From assembly GCA_002239065.1 (NCBI GenBank), contig MPNO01000019.1:1-64000 (forward strand): 64,000 nt of DNA. Reading direction: 5' to 3'. How positions within the stretch are numbered: position 1 is the first letter of the stretch; each line of letters opens with the position of its first letter. Shown in pieces: positions 26,240 to 34,267 of this stretch. The DNA is from Defluviicoccus sp. bin129 (GTDB lineage: Bacteria > Pseudomonadota > Alphaproteobacteria > MPNO01). Position numbers and translations under genes: made by a program. The notes beneath the pieces are model-generated. The model was not told where the DNA came from and did no database searches. It saw only the letters and a list, made by a program, of their open reading frames with translations.

Positions 26240-26241
26240 GA

Positions 26242-27057
26242 TCACACCCGGTCGATGTCGAGAATCTCGGCCACCTCCGGCCAGCTCTTGGCGCCGTTGA
26301 CCCTGAGCTGCTCGGTCAGATCCGCGGGCATCCAGTCCCAGATCGCCGGCTGAAAGTTCGCCCGCGCCTTGATGTTGCCGAGCCAGGCCTCGACGCAAGG
26401 CAGCCTGCCGCCCGACCACATCCCCTGCATCGACAGCATGTCGAGCCGCATCACATAGGGCGTCATGGCGATATCGGCGAAGCTGAACCCGTCGCCGACC
26501 AGCCAGTCGCCCTCCTGCAGCGCCTCCTCCATCTTGTGCAGGTAGCGGTCGTAGAGCTCCACCTTGGCGCGCGCGTCCGGCGCCTCGAAGCCCAGCCGCA
26601 CATACGTCTTCTTGCGCTCGTGCCAGTCGGCGGACACCGAGAAGGGGGGCGTCGAATCGAGGAATTGCCTCATCCCTTCCTCGCCCAGCGCCCGAATCGT
26701 GTGGCGGTGGGACGACATGAAGGTCAGCGCGCCGCAGGCGGGGTGGAGCTCCTCGTCGACCGCCTTGGTCCAGTAGCGCACCTCGGCGCGCAGCACCGGG
26801 TCCTCGGGTCGTATCCGGCGGTCGGCGAACACGTCGTCGAGATACTCGCAGATCACCGACGATTCGCGGATCGTCTTCCCGTCATGCACCAGGGTCGGGA
26901 CCACCGCCTTCGGGTTGAGCTTCCGGTATTCGGGGGTGAACTGCTCGCCCTTGAGGATGTCGATGTAATGCCCCTCCCAGGCGAGGTGCTTCTCTTCGAG
27001 GAAAAGCCGCACTTTCGCGGCGCATACCGACGAGCCGTGATGGTAGAGATCGAGCAT
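26242..27057 (-). CDS. Glutathione S-transferase family protein
   Basis: A 271-residue protein with an N-terminal thioredoxin-like domain (LYHHGSSVCAAKVRLFLEEK, then PKAVVPTLVHDGKTIRESSVICEYLDD, with the cis-Pro and Glu/Ser glutathione-binding turn) and an all-helical C-terminal domain (about 85-250). SSVCAAK places Ser/Cys where GST catalytic residues lie. Family roles run from detoxification to maleylacetoacetate isomerisation and lignin-ether cleavage. The C-terminal domain is long, with an extra EGMRQFLDSTPPFSV loop. No clear operon partner; the next gene upstream is a DUF971 protein about 40 bases away. Confidence 0.88.
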   Translation of the reverse strand: MLDLYHHGSSVCAAKVRLFLEEKHLAWEGHYIDILKGEQFTPEYRKLNPKAVVPTLVHDGKTIRESSVICEYLDDVFADRRIRPEDPVLRAEVRYWTKAVDEELHPACGALTFMSSHRHTIRALGEEGMRQFLDSTPPFSVSADWHERKKTYVRLGFEAPDARAKVELYDRYLHKMEEALQEGDWLVGDGFSFADIAMTPYVMRLDMLSMQGMWSGGRLPCVEAWLGNIKARANFQPAIWDWMPADLTEQLRVNGAKSWPEVAEILDIDRV

Positions 27058-27094
27058 GTTTGTGTTTCCTGTTCTCGGTCCGCGGTCCCGCCGT

Positions 27095-27469
27095 TCAGGG
27101 ATCGCGGCTCAACCCGGCGCCTTCCAGCGCCTCCAGATACTGTCGCCACAGCCGGTCCCGGTCGCGGCCCAATTCGTACAGATAGCTCCATGAGTAGAGG
27201 CCGGTGTCGTGCAGGTCGTCGAAAACGATGCGCACGGCGTAGTTGCCGACCGGCTCCATTCTCATGATGCCGACGTGACGCCGTCCGGCGACCAGCTGCT
27301 TCTGGCCCGGCCCGTGCCCGCGGACTTCGGCGGACGGGCTCTCGACGCGCAGGTACTCGGCGGGCAGGGCGAAGCAGGCGCCGTCGTCGAACTCGATTTC
27401 GAGAATTTTCTCCGCCGATTTGAGCCGTAGCGCGGTGGGCCAGGGCGCGGGTTCCTGGGGATTTGCCAC
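27095..27469 (-). CDS. DUF971 protein (gamma-butyrobetaine hydroxylase-like N-terminal domain)
   Basis: A 124-residue protein of the family seen as the N-terminal domain of gamma-butyrobetaine hydroxylases and as stand-alone proteins. Seen: PTALRLKSAEKILEIEFDDG, LPAEYLRVESPSAEV, GHGPGQKQLVAGRRHVGIMRMEPVGNYAVRIVFDDLHDTGLYSWSYLYELG, where GxYSW is characteristic. It starts with GTG one base after the stop of the Trm112-like gene. An ATG two bases upstream is in another frame. Function is unknown; stand-alone forms are linked to iron-sulfur or metal handling only by context. Confidence 0.88.
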   Translation of the reverse strand: MANPQEPAPWPTALRLKSAEKILEIEFDDGACFALPAEYLRVESPSAEVRGHGPGQKQLVAGRRHVGIMRMEPVGNYAVRIVFDDLHDTGLYSWSYLYELGRDRDRLWRQYLEALEGAGLSRDP

Positions 27470-27470
27470 A

Positions 27471-27704
27471 TCAGTCCCCGGCGATGCGGCGCGCCTCGTC
27501 GACCAGCATGATCGGTATGCCGTCGCGGATCGGAAAGGCCAGGCCGGCGCGGTCGCTCACCAGCTCCTGAGCCGCCTCGTCATAGCGCAGCGGTCCCTTG
27601 GTGAGCGGACAGACCAGGATCTCGAGCAGCTTCGGATCGATCGGGCGGTCGCGGCCGGCGCGGGGCTCGGGATCGGCCGCCCCGGTCGCGGACTCCTCTG
27701 CCAT
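27471..27704 (-). CDS. Trm112 family protein
   Basis: A 77-residue protein with the Trm112/YcaR signature: [53 protein letters not shown]. The bacterial form keeps only some of the Cys residues (one Cys in LVCPLTKG), so zinc binding is doubtful. Yeast Trm112 activates methyltransferases; the bacterial role is unproven. A 20-residue Ala/Glu/Arg-rich N-terminus precedes the domain. It sits between the LON-domain gene and the DUF971 gene, an arrangement common in alphaproteobacteria. The ATG follows a GGGGAGGCA-type site. Confidence 0.9.
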   Translation of the reverse strand: MAEESATGAADPEPRAGRDRPIDPKLLEILVCPLTKGPLRYDEAAQELVSDRAGLAFPIRDGIPIMLVDEARRIAGD

Positions 27705-27721
27705 GAACGTGCCTCCCCGCC

Positions 27722-28390
27722 CTATTGCCTGGTCTGCCCTTCGTCGAGCGGGCTCTCGAGAAGCGCCATTTCGAGCAGGGTCATGACGATCTCGGCCCGT
27801 TCGGCGGTGCCCGGGGCTTCCAGCAACGCCTGTTTCTCGCTGGTCCGGAAGGGACACATCATCGCCAGCGAGTCGATCAGCCGGGAGTCTTCGGTGCCTT
27901 CGATCGCCTCCCAGTTGGCGTCCACGTTCTGCTGGCGCAGATAGGCCCGGAGCGCGTTCAGCAAGCGCTCGCGGTCGACCGCGATCTTTGCCGCCGGCTC
28001 CGCCAGGTCGTCGCGGAAGGCGCCGAACCGCACCCGCACCCGGCGGTAGCCGTCGCGCGGGGCGAGCTCCCGGTCGACCGCGAAGCGGATCAACCCCTGG
28101 AGGGTGATCAGGTAGCGCCCGTCTTCGGTCTCCCCGAACGAGACGATGCGCCCGACACATCCGGTGCGGTAGATCTCGGGCTCGCCGGGGCCGGTCTGCT
28201 CCTGCTGCGGCTGGATCATGCCGATCAATCGCTGCGGCGCCGCGAGGGCAGCCGCGGTCATGTTCAGGTAGCGCGGCTCGAATATGTTGAGCGGCAGCCG
28301 GTTTCCGGGCAGCAAGAGCGCGCCACCGAGCGGGAAAATCGGAATCTCTTCCGGCAGCTCCTCGAATTCCGGGTCGAAGGGAGCGGCCAT
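27722..28390 (-). CDS. LON N-terminal (substrate-binding) domain protein
   Basis: A 222-residue protein consisting of a LON N-terminal domain without ATPase or protease parts. Seen: [64 protein letters not shown] and [19 protein letters not shown], all standard for the group (PUA-like domain). Such proteins may bind unfolded polypeptides. Its ATG shares an A with the thioredoxin stop (TGATG), which couples it to that gene; both resemble chaperone helpers, in line with a proteostasis role. Confidence 0.92.
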   Translation of the reverse strand: MAAPFDPEFEELPEEIPIFPLGGALLLPGNRLPLNIFEPRYLNMTAAALAAPQRLIGMIQPQQEQTGPGEPEIYRTGCVGRIVSFGETEDGRYLITLQGLIRFAVDRELAPRDGYRRVRVRFGAFRDDLAEPAAKIAVDRERLLNALRAYLRQQNVDANWEAIEGTEDSRLIDSLAMMCPFRTSEKQALLEAPGTAERAEIVMTLLEMALLESPLDEGQTRQ

Positions 28391-29304
28391 CAGGAGAACA
28401 GGATCGCGGACAGCTTGCGCCGTCCGGCGACGGTCACCGGGTCGGTCGGGCCCAGCACCTCGAACAGTTCGAGCAACTGCTTGCGCGCCGCCTGGTCGTT
28501 CCATTCCCGTGCCCGGCCGACGATGTCGACCAGCGCGTCGATCGCCTCTTCGTTGCGGCCCTCGGCATGCAGGGCGAGCGCGAGGTCGAAGCGGGCCTGG
28601 TGGTCGTCGGGATCGGACTCCAGCCGGGCCAGCAATTCGCCCCGGTCGCCGGCATCGGCGGTCTTCTCGGCCAGCGCCAGCGCCGACGCGGCGGCCTCGG
28701 CGTCCGCGCCGCCGCGCGCATCCTCGGGCAGGGTCGCGAATATCTCGCGGGCCCGGTCCAGCTCGCCCTGGCCGACCAGCGCCCGGGTCAGGCCGGCGAT
28801 CCCGGCGGCGTTGTCCGGCGCGTGCTGAACCACCTGGGCGTAGATCGACGCGGCGGCGCCGAAATCCTTGGCGGCGAGGCGCTCCGCGGCCTGGGCCAGA
28901 GCCTCGTCGAGCGGCGAGGCGACGGCCGTGCCCGCCGACTTGGCGAGCTTGTCGATGAACGACTTCACCTGGCTTTCGGGCAGCGCGCCCTGGAACGCAT
29001 CGACCGGACGCCCGCCGGAGAACGCGAACACCGCGGGGATCGACTGGACGCGGAGCTGCTGGGCGATCTCGGGGTCCTGGTCGATGTCGATCTTGACCAG
29101 CTTGACCCCTCCGTTGGCGGCGCGGACGACCTTCTCGAGGACCGGGCCGAGCTGCTTGCAGGGTCCGCACCAGGGCGCCCAGAAATCGACCACGACGGGC
29201 ACGTCCATCGAAGCCTCGACGACATCGGCCATGAATGTGGCGGTCGAGCCGTCCTTGACCACGTCGGCGGGCGTATCGCCCGGCTGTCCCAGGATCGTTT
29301 CCAT
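28390..29304 (-). CDS. Thioredoxin-TPR co-chaperone (CnoX/YbbN-like)
   Basis: A 304-residue protein: an N-terminal thioredoxin domain (about 8-125) with active site WCGPCK (C46, C49) and cis-Pro in SIPAVFAF, then a C-terminal TPR region (about 130-300) with a run of Ala-rich helices such as [17 protein letters not shown]. YbbN/CnoX proteins hold oxidised clients and hand them to GroEL or DnaK. Unlike E. coli YbbN (SxxC), this protein keeps both catalytic Cys, so reductase activity is possible. The stop overlaps the LON-domain gene. Confidence 0.92.
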   Translation of the reverse strand: METILGQPGDTPADVVKDGSTATFMADVVEASMDVPVVVDFWAPWCGPCKQLGPVLEKVVRAANGGVKLVKIDIDQDPEIAQQLRVQSIPAVFAFSGGRPVDAFQGALPESQVKSFIDKLAKSAGTAVASPLDEALAQAAERLAAKDFGAAASIYAQVVQHAPDNAAGIAGLTRALVGQGELDRAREIFATLPEDARGGADAEAAASALALAEKTADAGDRGELLARLESDPDDHQARFDLALALHAEGRNEEAIDALVDIVGRAREWNDQAARKQLLELFEVLGPTDPVTVAGRRKLSAILFS

Positions 29305-29409
29305 CGTGCTGTTCCGTGTCTCGAATCCGCTGGACCGCGGCCGCCGGAGACGGCCGGGGAGAACCGCGACAAGATGGGCGAGGAGGCTTGCCGAAGCAAG
29401 CCCGGAGCA

Positions 29410-29943
29410 TCAGCCCGCCGTGGCCGCCGCGAGATCGACGACCGCCGGTTCATGGCCGAGCGCCGCGATGAAACGCAGCAGATCGGCAGGGGCGATCGCC
29501 GTCGTTGCGTCGTTCGACAGGGGGTGGAAATGGGCCCGCTCGGCAATCGTTATCCCGGCATCGATGACCACCCGAACCGCGTTCGCATCGTCGTGGATCA
29601 GGGCGAAGGGGGTGACCGCGCCGGGCACCACGCCGAGATGGGTGGCGAGCCTCTCGGGGCTGGCGAAGGAGAGCCGGGCGGCGCCGATCAGCCCGGCCAG
29701 CGCCTTCAGGTCGATGCGCCGGTCTTCCAGCGCCACGACCAGCCACAGCACGCCCTTCTTGTCCTTGAGAAAGAGCGACTTGCAGTGCGCGCCGGGCAGG
29801 TCGCCGCGCAGCTCGCGGCTTTCCTCGACGGTGAACACCGGGGCGTGGGCATGGGTCTCGGTCGCGATCCCGAGAGCCTCGAGCCGCTCGAACAGCACTT
29901 TCTGCCGGGCGGCGATCGTGTCCGGCGAAACCGTCTCGCTCAT
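29410..29943 (-). CDS. YbaK/ProX-type aminoacyl-tRNA editing protein
   Basis: A 177-residue trans-editing domain. Seen: TETHAHAPVFTVEESRELRGDLPGAHCKSLFLKDKKG, where the Lys of CKSLFLKDKK is the usual catalytic Lys, then SFASPERLATHLGVVPGAVTPFAL and ITIAERAHFHPLSNDATTAI. Proteins of this form (PrdX/ProX) clear Ala-tRNA(Pro) misacylated by ProRS. Two consecutive ATGs follow a GGGAGAG site; the second gives better spacing and was taken. Alternatives are the first ATG or a TTG 12 bases earlier. It may belong to the ProXp-ala group, but that is not certain. Confidence 0.87.
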   Translation of the reverse strand: MSETVSPDTIAARQKVLFERLEALGIATETHAHAPVFTVEESRELRGDLPGAHCKSLFLKDKKGVLWLVVALEDRRIDLKALAGLIGAARLSFASPERLATHLGVVPGAVTPFALIHDDANAVRVVIDAGITIAERAHFHPLSNDATTAIAPADLLRFIAALGHEPAVVDLAAATAG

Positions 29944-30006
29944 CATCTCTCCCAACGCGGCGCTTGAACTGGGCTGGCGCCGGAGAATATACTCCCGCGC
30001 GCCGGC

Positions 30007-30081
30007 GCGGGTGTAGCTCAGGGGTAGAGCGCAACCTTGCCAAGGTTGAAGTCGTCGGTTCGAATCCGATCACCCGCTCCA
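30007..30081 (+). tRNA. tRNA-Gly (anticodon GCC)
   Basis: A full cloverleaf is seen. The acceptor arm pairs GCGGGTG with CACCCGC, the discriminator is T, and the 3' CCA is encoded. The D-arm region is TAGCTCAGGGGTAGAGC, the anticodon arm pairs CAACC with GGTTG around TTGCCAA (anticodon GCC at 30039-30041), and the T-loop is GGTTCGAATCC. It reads the GGC/GGU glycine codons that dominate this genome. It stands alone, between the editing gene and a small membrane-protein gene. Confidence 0.97.
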
Positions 30082-30109
30082 ATCCGCACCGGGATCACGG
30101 ACTCCTCTC

Positions 30110-30289
30110 ATGAACAATGTCGGCAATTGGGTGCTCGGCGCCAGCTCCGCCGTACTGGGCGTCGGCGGCCTGTTCGTCAGCGCGAAGGCCGGGTCCGGCA
30201 GCGTCGGCTATTACGGCGGGCTCGCCATGTTCGCCATCTGCACTCTTTTCATCATGCACCTGATCCGGACCTCGGACAGCCACGGCTGA
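30110..30289 (+). CDS. Small two-helix membrane protein, function unknown
   Basis: A 59-residue frame with two strongly hydrophobic stretches: about residues 7-26 (WVLGASSAVLGVGGLFVSA) and 34-52 (YYGGLAMFAICTLFIMHLI), joined by a short loop with Lys and followed by a polar HGRTSD-like tail. The ATG is 28 bases after the tRNA-Gly CCA end and the stop is just before the convergent methyltransferase gene. No Shine-Dalgarno of strength is seen (GGGATCACGGACTCC). Support is the sharp hydrophobic pattern and clean start/stop; I do not recognise a family. Confidence 0.55.
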   Translation: MNNVGNWVLGASSAVLGVGGLFVSAKAGSGSVGYYGGLAMFAICTLFIMHLIRTSDSHG

Positions 30290-30293
30290 GCCG

Positions 30294-30920
30294 TCAGCCC
30301 TGCTTCCGGGCGACGATGTGGAAGATGTGCCAGTGCTTGGGCCGCCCGCGCGGGGTGACGCTGTCGTCCTCTTCCTCGCGCAGATACTCGACCTCGAATC
30401 CGTGGAGCAGCGCATCGACCTCCCGGGCGCTGTGGAAGGTTATCGACGGGTCGCCGAACCACTCGTCCCGGTCGCCGTAGAGCTGGCCCGCGAAGCGGCC
30501 CCCGGGTCCGAGGGAACCGGCGATCCGCGACCACAGCCCGGGAAACGCCCCGGGCGGGCAGAGCGGCAGCGCGAAGCTCGAATTCACCAGCTCGGCAGCC
30601 GGCCAGTCGAAGTCTTCGAACCGGCCGATCCTGGTCTCCAGCCCGCCAGTCGAAGGCAGGTCGTCGCGCGCGGCGAGTTGCTCGATGGCCGTCGCCTCGG
30701 CGTCGATGGCGAGCACCGTCCAGCCGCGGCGCAGCAATTCGACGGCATCGCGCCCCCCGCCGCAGCCCAGATCGACCGCGCGGCGCGGGCCGCCGGGCTC
30801 GCGCTCGAAGGCATCGAGCGCGCGGATCAGGGTCTCGCGCGGCGGGCGCCGGCCGGTCTTCTCGTAATAGGCGGACCACGCCCCGGGTCCAACCGCGGGC
30901 GTCGCCCGGGGTTCGTGCAT
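30294..30920 (-). CDS. Class I SAM-dependent methyltransferase
   Basis: A 208-residue Rossmann methyltransferase. Motif I is AVDLGCGGGRDAVELL, motif II LAIDAEATAIEQL, motif IV region DWPAAELVNSSFALPLCPP. The N-terminus AWSAYYEKTGRRPPRETL is typical of a group of small TehB-like methyltransferases of unknown substrate. The ATG chosen begins MHEPRATP, just before the conserved YYEKTG; the frame continues upstream only antisense to the next gene. It starts nine bases after the HMG-CoA lyase stop on the same strand, so the two may be one transcript. Confidence 0.85.
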   Translation of the reverse strand: MHEPRATPAVGPGAWSAYYEKTGRRPPRETLIRALDAFEREPGGPRRAVDLGCGGGRDAVELLRRGWTVLAIDAEATAIEQLAARDDLPSTGGLETRIGRFEDFDWPAAELVNSSFALPLCPPGAFPGLWSRIAGSLGPGGRFAGQLYGDRDEWFGDPSITFHSAREVDALLHGFEVEYLREEEDDSVTPRGRPKHWHIFHIVARKQG

Positions 30921-30928
30921 CGCCGGGC

Positions 30929-31843
30929 CTAGGCGCGCAGCTCGGCCGGCGGGAAGTTGCCCGCCCGGCTGACCATCGCGGGCACCGGGCGGCCGAGCTG
31001 CGTCTCGATCCAGCCGGCGGTCTCGATCAGCGCCTCGATATCGATGCCGGTCTCCACCCCGAGCCGGTGCAGCATGTAGATCAGGTCCTCGGAGGGAATA
31101 TTGCCCGTCGCCGCCGGGGCGAACGGGCAGCCGCCGATACCGCCGATGCTCGCATCGAGGGCATGCACCCCCGCCTCGAGTGCGGCGAAGGCGTTGGCGA
31201 TCCCGGTGTTGCGGGTGTTGTGGAAATGCCCGCGGAGCTGCGCTGCGGGCGCGAGCCGGGCGGCTTCGGCGAACATCTCGGCCACCTCGCCCGGCGCGGC
31301 CACTCCGATGGTGTCGGCGATTCCGATCTCGAACAGGCCGAGGCCGGCGCAGTGGGCGATCAGCCCGTGCACCCGTTCCGGCTTGACCGCGCCCTGGAAG
31401 GGGCAGCCGAAGGCGGCGCTGATCGTCGCGCTGCACCGGATGCCGGCGGCGCGGGCGGCGCCGGCGATGTCGTCCAGCACCCGCATCCCCTGCTCGATGG
31501 TGGTTCCCTGGTTGCGTTCGGAGAAGGCATCGCTGGCGACCAGGGCGTAGTTGACCTCCCGGCACCCCGCCTCCGCCGCGCGGTCGAAGCCGCGGCGGTT
31601 CAGCACCAGCCCGATATAGGTCACGCCGTCGTCCTTCGGCAGCCCGGCCATGACCGCCTCCGCGTCGGCCATCTGCGGCACGCGGCTGGGGTTGACGAAA
31701 CTCGCGGCCTCCAGCCGCCGCACCCCGGCGGCGACGGCGCGGCCGATCAGCTCCAGCTTGACCTCGGTGGACAGGATCTCGGGCTCGTTCTGCAGCCCGT
31801 CCCGGGCCGAGACTTCGACCAGTTCGATGCGGCGGACGGACAT
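30929..31843 (-). CDS. mvaB: Hydroxymethylglutaryl-CoA lyase
   Basis: A 304-residue TIM-barrel lyase. Catalytic and metal motifs: VSARDGLQNEP (Asp, Arg), HFHNTRNTG (metal His pair) and the Cys of IGGCPFAPAATGN, which matches the HMG-CoA lyase signature. It splits HMG-CoA into acetyl-CoA and acetoacetate in leucine catabolism. GAGGAG 6-7 bases upstream supports the ATG. Genes that usually accompany it (liuABD) are not in this window. A related lyase for other 3-hydroxy-3-methyl acyl-CoAs is possible. Confidence 0.92.
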   Translation of the reverse strand: MSVRRIELVEVSARDGLQNEPEILSTEVKLELIGRAVAAGVRRLEAASFVNPSRVPQMADAEAVMAGLPKDDGVTYIGLVLNRRGFDRAAEAGCREVNYALVASDAFSERNQGTTIEQGMRVLDDIAGAARAAGIRCSATISAAFGCPFQGAVKPERVHGLIAHCAGLGLFEIGIADTIGVAAPGEVAEMFAEAARLAPAAQLRGHFHNTRNTGIANAFAALEAGVHALDASIGGIGGCPFAPAATGNIPSEDLIYMLHRLGVETGIDIEALIETAGWIETQLGRPVPAMVSRAGNFPPAELRA

Positions 31844-31904
31844 GGGGGGCTCCTCGCAGGGGGTGAACCGATTTTCGGGCAAGCGCGCGGGCTTCACAAT
31901 CGAT

Positions 31905-31940
31905 TTCACGGGCGAATTCACGGGCGAATTCACGCGCGAA
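31905..31940. repeat. Three tandem 12-bp repeats in a divergent promoter region
   Basis: The unit TTCACGGGCGAA occurs twice without change (31905-31916, 31917-31928) and once with a G-to-C change (31929-31940). The array lies in the 226-base gap between the divergent HMG-CoA lyase and HNH genes, so it may be an operator or a slippage product. The period of 12 is close to one helical turn. In-frame readings on both strands are Pro/Ser/Val- or Thr/Gly/Glu/Phe-rich but precede the real starts. Confidence 0.7.
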
Positions 31941-32069
31941 GTCGCGGGGCCGGAGAAATCCCGCGGACCGGGCTTCGTTGCCGGAACCGGACGGTTTCGG
32001 CTAGACTGGCGGCGTGTCGCTCGGCGCCGCGTTGAAGCGCTGTTGGCCGGGGAACGATCGGTGGTTGCG

Positions 32070-32621
32070 ATGAACGATTGCCCGGCCCTGGTTCTGAACG
32101 CGGACTTCCGGCCGCTCAGCTATTTCCCACTGTCGCTGTGGTCCTGGCAGGAGACCGTCAAGGCGGTCTTCCTGGAGCGCGTCAACATCATCTCGGAATA
32201 CGACCGCGAGGTGCGCTCGCCGGGCTTCTCGATGCGCCTGCCGAGCGTGATCGCGCTCAAGCGCTACATCCCGATGTCGCGCCGGCCGGCCTTCACCCGC
32301 TTCAACGTGTTTCTGCGCGACCGCTTCGAGTGCCAGTATTGCGGCGGCGCGCCGGGGACGCCGGAACTCACCTTCGATCACGTCGTGCCCCGGTCGCGCG
32401 GCGGGCGGACGAGCTGGGTCAACGTGGTCAGCGCCTGCACCGCGTGCAACCTGCGCAAGGGCAACCGGCTGTCGAATGAATGCGGGCTGCGCCCCAGGCG
32501 CATGCCGGTCGAGCCCTCGAACGCGCTGTTGCAGCAGCACGGCCGCGCCTTTCCGCCCAACTACCTGCACGACAGCTGGCGCGACTTCCTGTACTGGGAT
32601 TCGGAGCTCGACGCGGGCTAG
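32070..32621 (+). CDS. HNH endonuclease
   Basis: A 183-residue protein with an HNH fold: C88-x2-C91, D103-H104 in FDHVVPRSRGG, N118 and C123-x2-C126-N127 in ACTACNLRKGN. These are the zinc ribbon and catalytic residues of the HNH family. The N-terminus (ALVLNADFRPLSYFPLSLWSWQETVKAVFLERVNII) is typical of a chromosomal HNH group of unknown biological role that is widespread in alphaproteobacteria. ATG was taken; GTG nine bases upstream is an alternative. The stop overlaps the ParB-like gene on the opposite strand at CTAG. Confidence 0.9.
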   Translation: MNDCPALVLNADFRPLSYFPLSLWSWQETVKAVFLERVNIISEYDREVRSPGFSMRLPSVIALKRYIPMSRRPAFTRFNVFLRDRFECQYCGGAPGTPELTFDHVVPRSRGGRTSWVNVVSACTACNLRKGNRLSNECGLRPRRMPVEPSNALLQQHGRAFPPNYLHDSWRDFLYWDSELDAG

Positions 32622-32866
32622 CGCCGCTTGGCGCTGACGACCAGGGCGTCGACCGTCTCCTCGCCGAGAGCGCGGACCGCCTCCAGGCGGTGCAGCCCCT
32701 CCAGCAGGACATAGCGCGCTTCGTCGCGGCGCACATGGATGGGGTTCTTGAGGCCGTTCTCCAGGATGTCGAGGGCGAGCGAGTCGACCTTGTCGTCGTC
32801 CCGGGTGCGGCGCCGCTTGGCCGGAACATAGATCTCGTCGAGCGCGATCGGGACGGCGTCGAGCAC
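32618..32866 (-). CDS. ParB/sulfiredoxin-like small protein
   Basis: An 82-residue protein that matches the N-terminal ParB/Srx fold: ALDEIYVPAKRRRTRDDDKVDSLALDILENGLKNPIHVRRDEARYVLLEGLHRLEAVRALGEETVDALVV. The LLEGLHRLEA segment stands where ParB proteins have the GxxR box. It lacks the ParB HTH domain. A GTG start was taken because AGGAG sits five bases upstream; an ATG 19 codons earlier has no such site. It converges with the HNH gene, whose stop it overlaps. Role unknown. Confidence 0.75.
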   Translation of the reverse strand: MLDAVPIALDEIYVPAKRRRTRDDDKVDSLALDILENGLKNPIHVRRDEARYVLLEGLHRLEAVRALGEETVDALVVSAKRR

Positions 32867-33016
32867 GGCGTCTCCTTTTGGCGCCCCGGCCCGGTTCGGT
32901 GTAGAGTCCCACCCGCATTGCAATGGCGGCGCTGGACTTCCGACCTCGCGCGGCCGGGCGGATCACCTTCTTCATCTTCGGCGAGAAAACGACCGAGGTC
33001 AAACGGGGTAGACGGG

Positions 33017-33649
33017 ATGGAGCCGGTCAAGGTCACACTCTATCGCTGGGCGGGCGCCTGGGGCCCGTTCAAGGTGAAAATCCCCTGCGGCGAGTGTTCG
33101 CTGACCCGGGACGTGATCGCCGATGTGGTCGAAACCGAGCTCGGCGGGGTTCCGGTCGAGGTCGACACAAGGGACTGGCTGTCGGAGTGGTGGAAACCGC
33201 TGCCCAAGGGCGGCTGGCACGCGCCGATCGTGCTGGTGGAGGGCCGCATCGTCAGCCAGGGCGCGGCGCTCAACCGGGGGGTGCTGACCCAGGCGATCAT
33301 CGAGGCCCATGCCAGGCGCGCCCCGATCTCCGGCAACCGGCTGTTCGGCAAGGCGACCTGCCCGCACTGCGTCCGCGCCAAGGGCTATCTCGACCAGGCG
33401 GGGGTCGACTACGCCTATCACGACGTGGTGCGCGAGCCGGCGGCGCTCTACGAGATGCTGGCGCGGGTGAAACCGATCGTCGGCCCCAAGACGCCGATCA
33501 CGGTGCCGCAGATCTGGATCGACGGAGACTATGTCGGCGGCGCGGACGCGCTGGCCGAGATCGTCGAGCGCGAGGTCGAGCCCAACCCGGATCGCGGCCA
33601 GTGCTCGATCTCGCCCGGCCGGCTCGGACAGGCCAGGCGCGCGGCGTAA
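33017..33649 (+). CDS. Tandem thioredoxin-fold protein with C-terminal glutaredoxin domain
   Basis: A 210-residue protein. The C-terminal half (about 105-195) is a glutaredoxin with active site C115-P-H-C118, TVPQIWIDGDYVGGADAL (cis-Pro and GSH-binding Gly-Gly). The N-terminal half (about 3-95) also looks thioredoxin-like: VTLYRW strand, C24-G-E-C27, VDTRDWLSEWWKPLPKGGWHAPIVLVEGRIVSQG, which keeps the strand/cis-Pro/VEGRI order. The end (DRGQCSISPG) has an extra Cys. It may be a dithiol oxidoreductase. The downstream gene begins 13 bases later, so they may be one operon. Confidence 0.8.
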   Translation: MEPVKVTLYRWAGAWGPFKVKIPCGECSLTRDVIADVVETELGGVPVEVDTRDWLSEWWKPLPKGGWHAPIVLVEGRIVSQGAALNRGVLTQAIIEAHARRAPISGNRLFGKATCPHCVRAKGYLDQAGVDYAYHDVVREPAALYEMLARVKPIVGPKTPITVPQIWIDGDYVGGADALAEIVEREVEPNPDRGQCSISPGRLGQARRAA

Positions 33650-33662
33650 GGCGAGCGCGCGC

Positions 33663-34256
33663 ATGCAGGAAATCCTCGTCAAGGGCGGGCATTGGGGGCG
33701 CATCGAGGTGCCGGCGGGCGGGCTTCTCGAAATCGTCAATGTCGAGGGCCGCCAGATCTGCGACTTCTTCGCCTTCCGCGCCGACGACGTGGGCGAGTTC
33801 GTGTCGCCGGCCCATACCCGCGCCGAGCTGATGCGGCTCACGCTGGGCGCCGGCGACCGGCTGGTCAGCGTCCGGCGGGCGCCGATGTTCGAGATCGTCG
33901 AGGACACGGTGGGCAGCCACGACATGATCTTCCCCGCCTGCGACCCGCCGCGCTACAGGCTGGGCTTCGGGCTCGACGATCACCGGAGCTGCCGCGCCAA
34001 CCTCGCCGAGGCGATGGCGGATCGCGGCATCGCCTACGAACACCTGCCCGATCCGATCAACTTCTTCCAGAACACGCCGGTCGGCGCCGGCGGCGCGATC
34101 GCCTATGGCGCGGCCTCGCTCGCCGGGCCGGGCGACCGGGTGGTGCTGCAAGCCCTGGTCGACGTCATTGCCGTCGCGTCGGCCTGCGCGATGGATCTGA
34201 CCGGCATCAACGGCGAGCGGCTGAGCGATATCCGCCTCGTGCTTCGCGACGGCTGA
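33663..34256 (+). CDS. DUF1989 (urea carboxylase-associated family) protein
   Basis: A 197-residue protein of the DUF1989 family. Seen: an N-terminal GRIEVPAGGLLEIVNVEGRQICDFFAFRADD, SPAHTRAELMRLTLGAGDRLVSVRRAPMFEIVEDT, HDMIFPACDPPRY and the final SACAMDLTGINGERLSDIRL. Members include the urea carboxylase-associated proteins linked to urea and guanidine degradation. No urea carboxylase or guanidine gene is nearby. The function in isolation is unknown; a cupin-like fold is expected. It is followed by cinA eleven bases later. Confidence 0.85.
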   Translation: MQEILVKGGHWGRIEVPAGGLLEIVNVEGRQICDFFAFRADDVGEFVSPAHTRAELMRLTLGAGDRLVSVRRAPMFEIVEDTVGSHDMIFPACDPPRYRLGFGLDDHRSCRANLAEAMADRGIAYEHLPDPINFFQNTPVGAGGAIAYGAASLAGPGDRVVLQALVDVIAVASACAMDLTGINGERLSDIRLVLRDG

Positions 34257-34267
34257 GGGGGTCCGGG

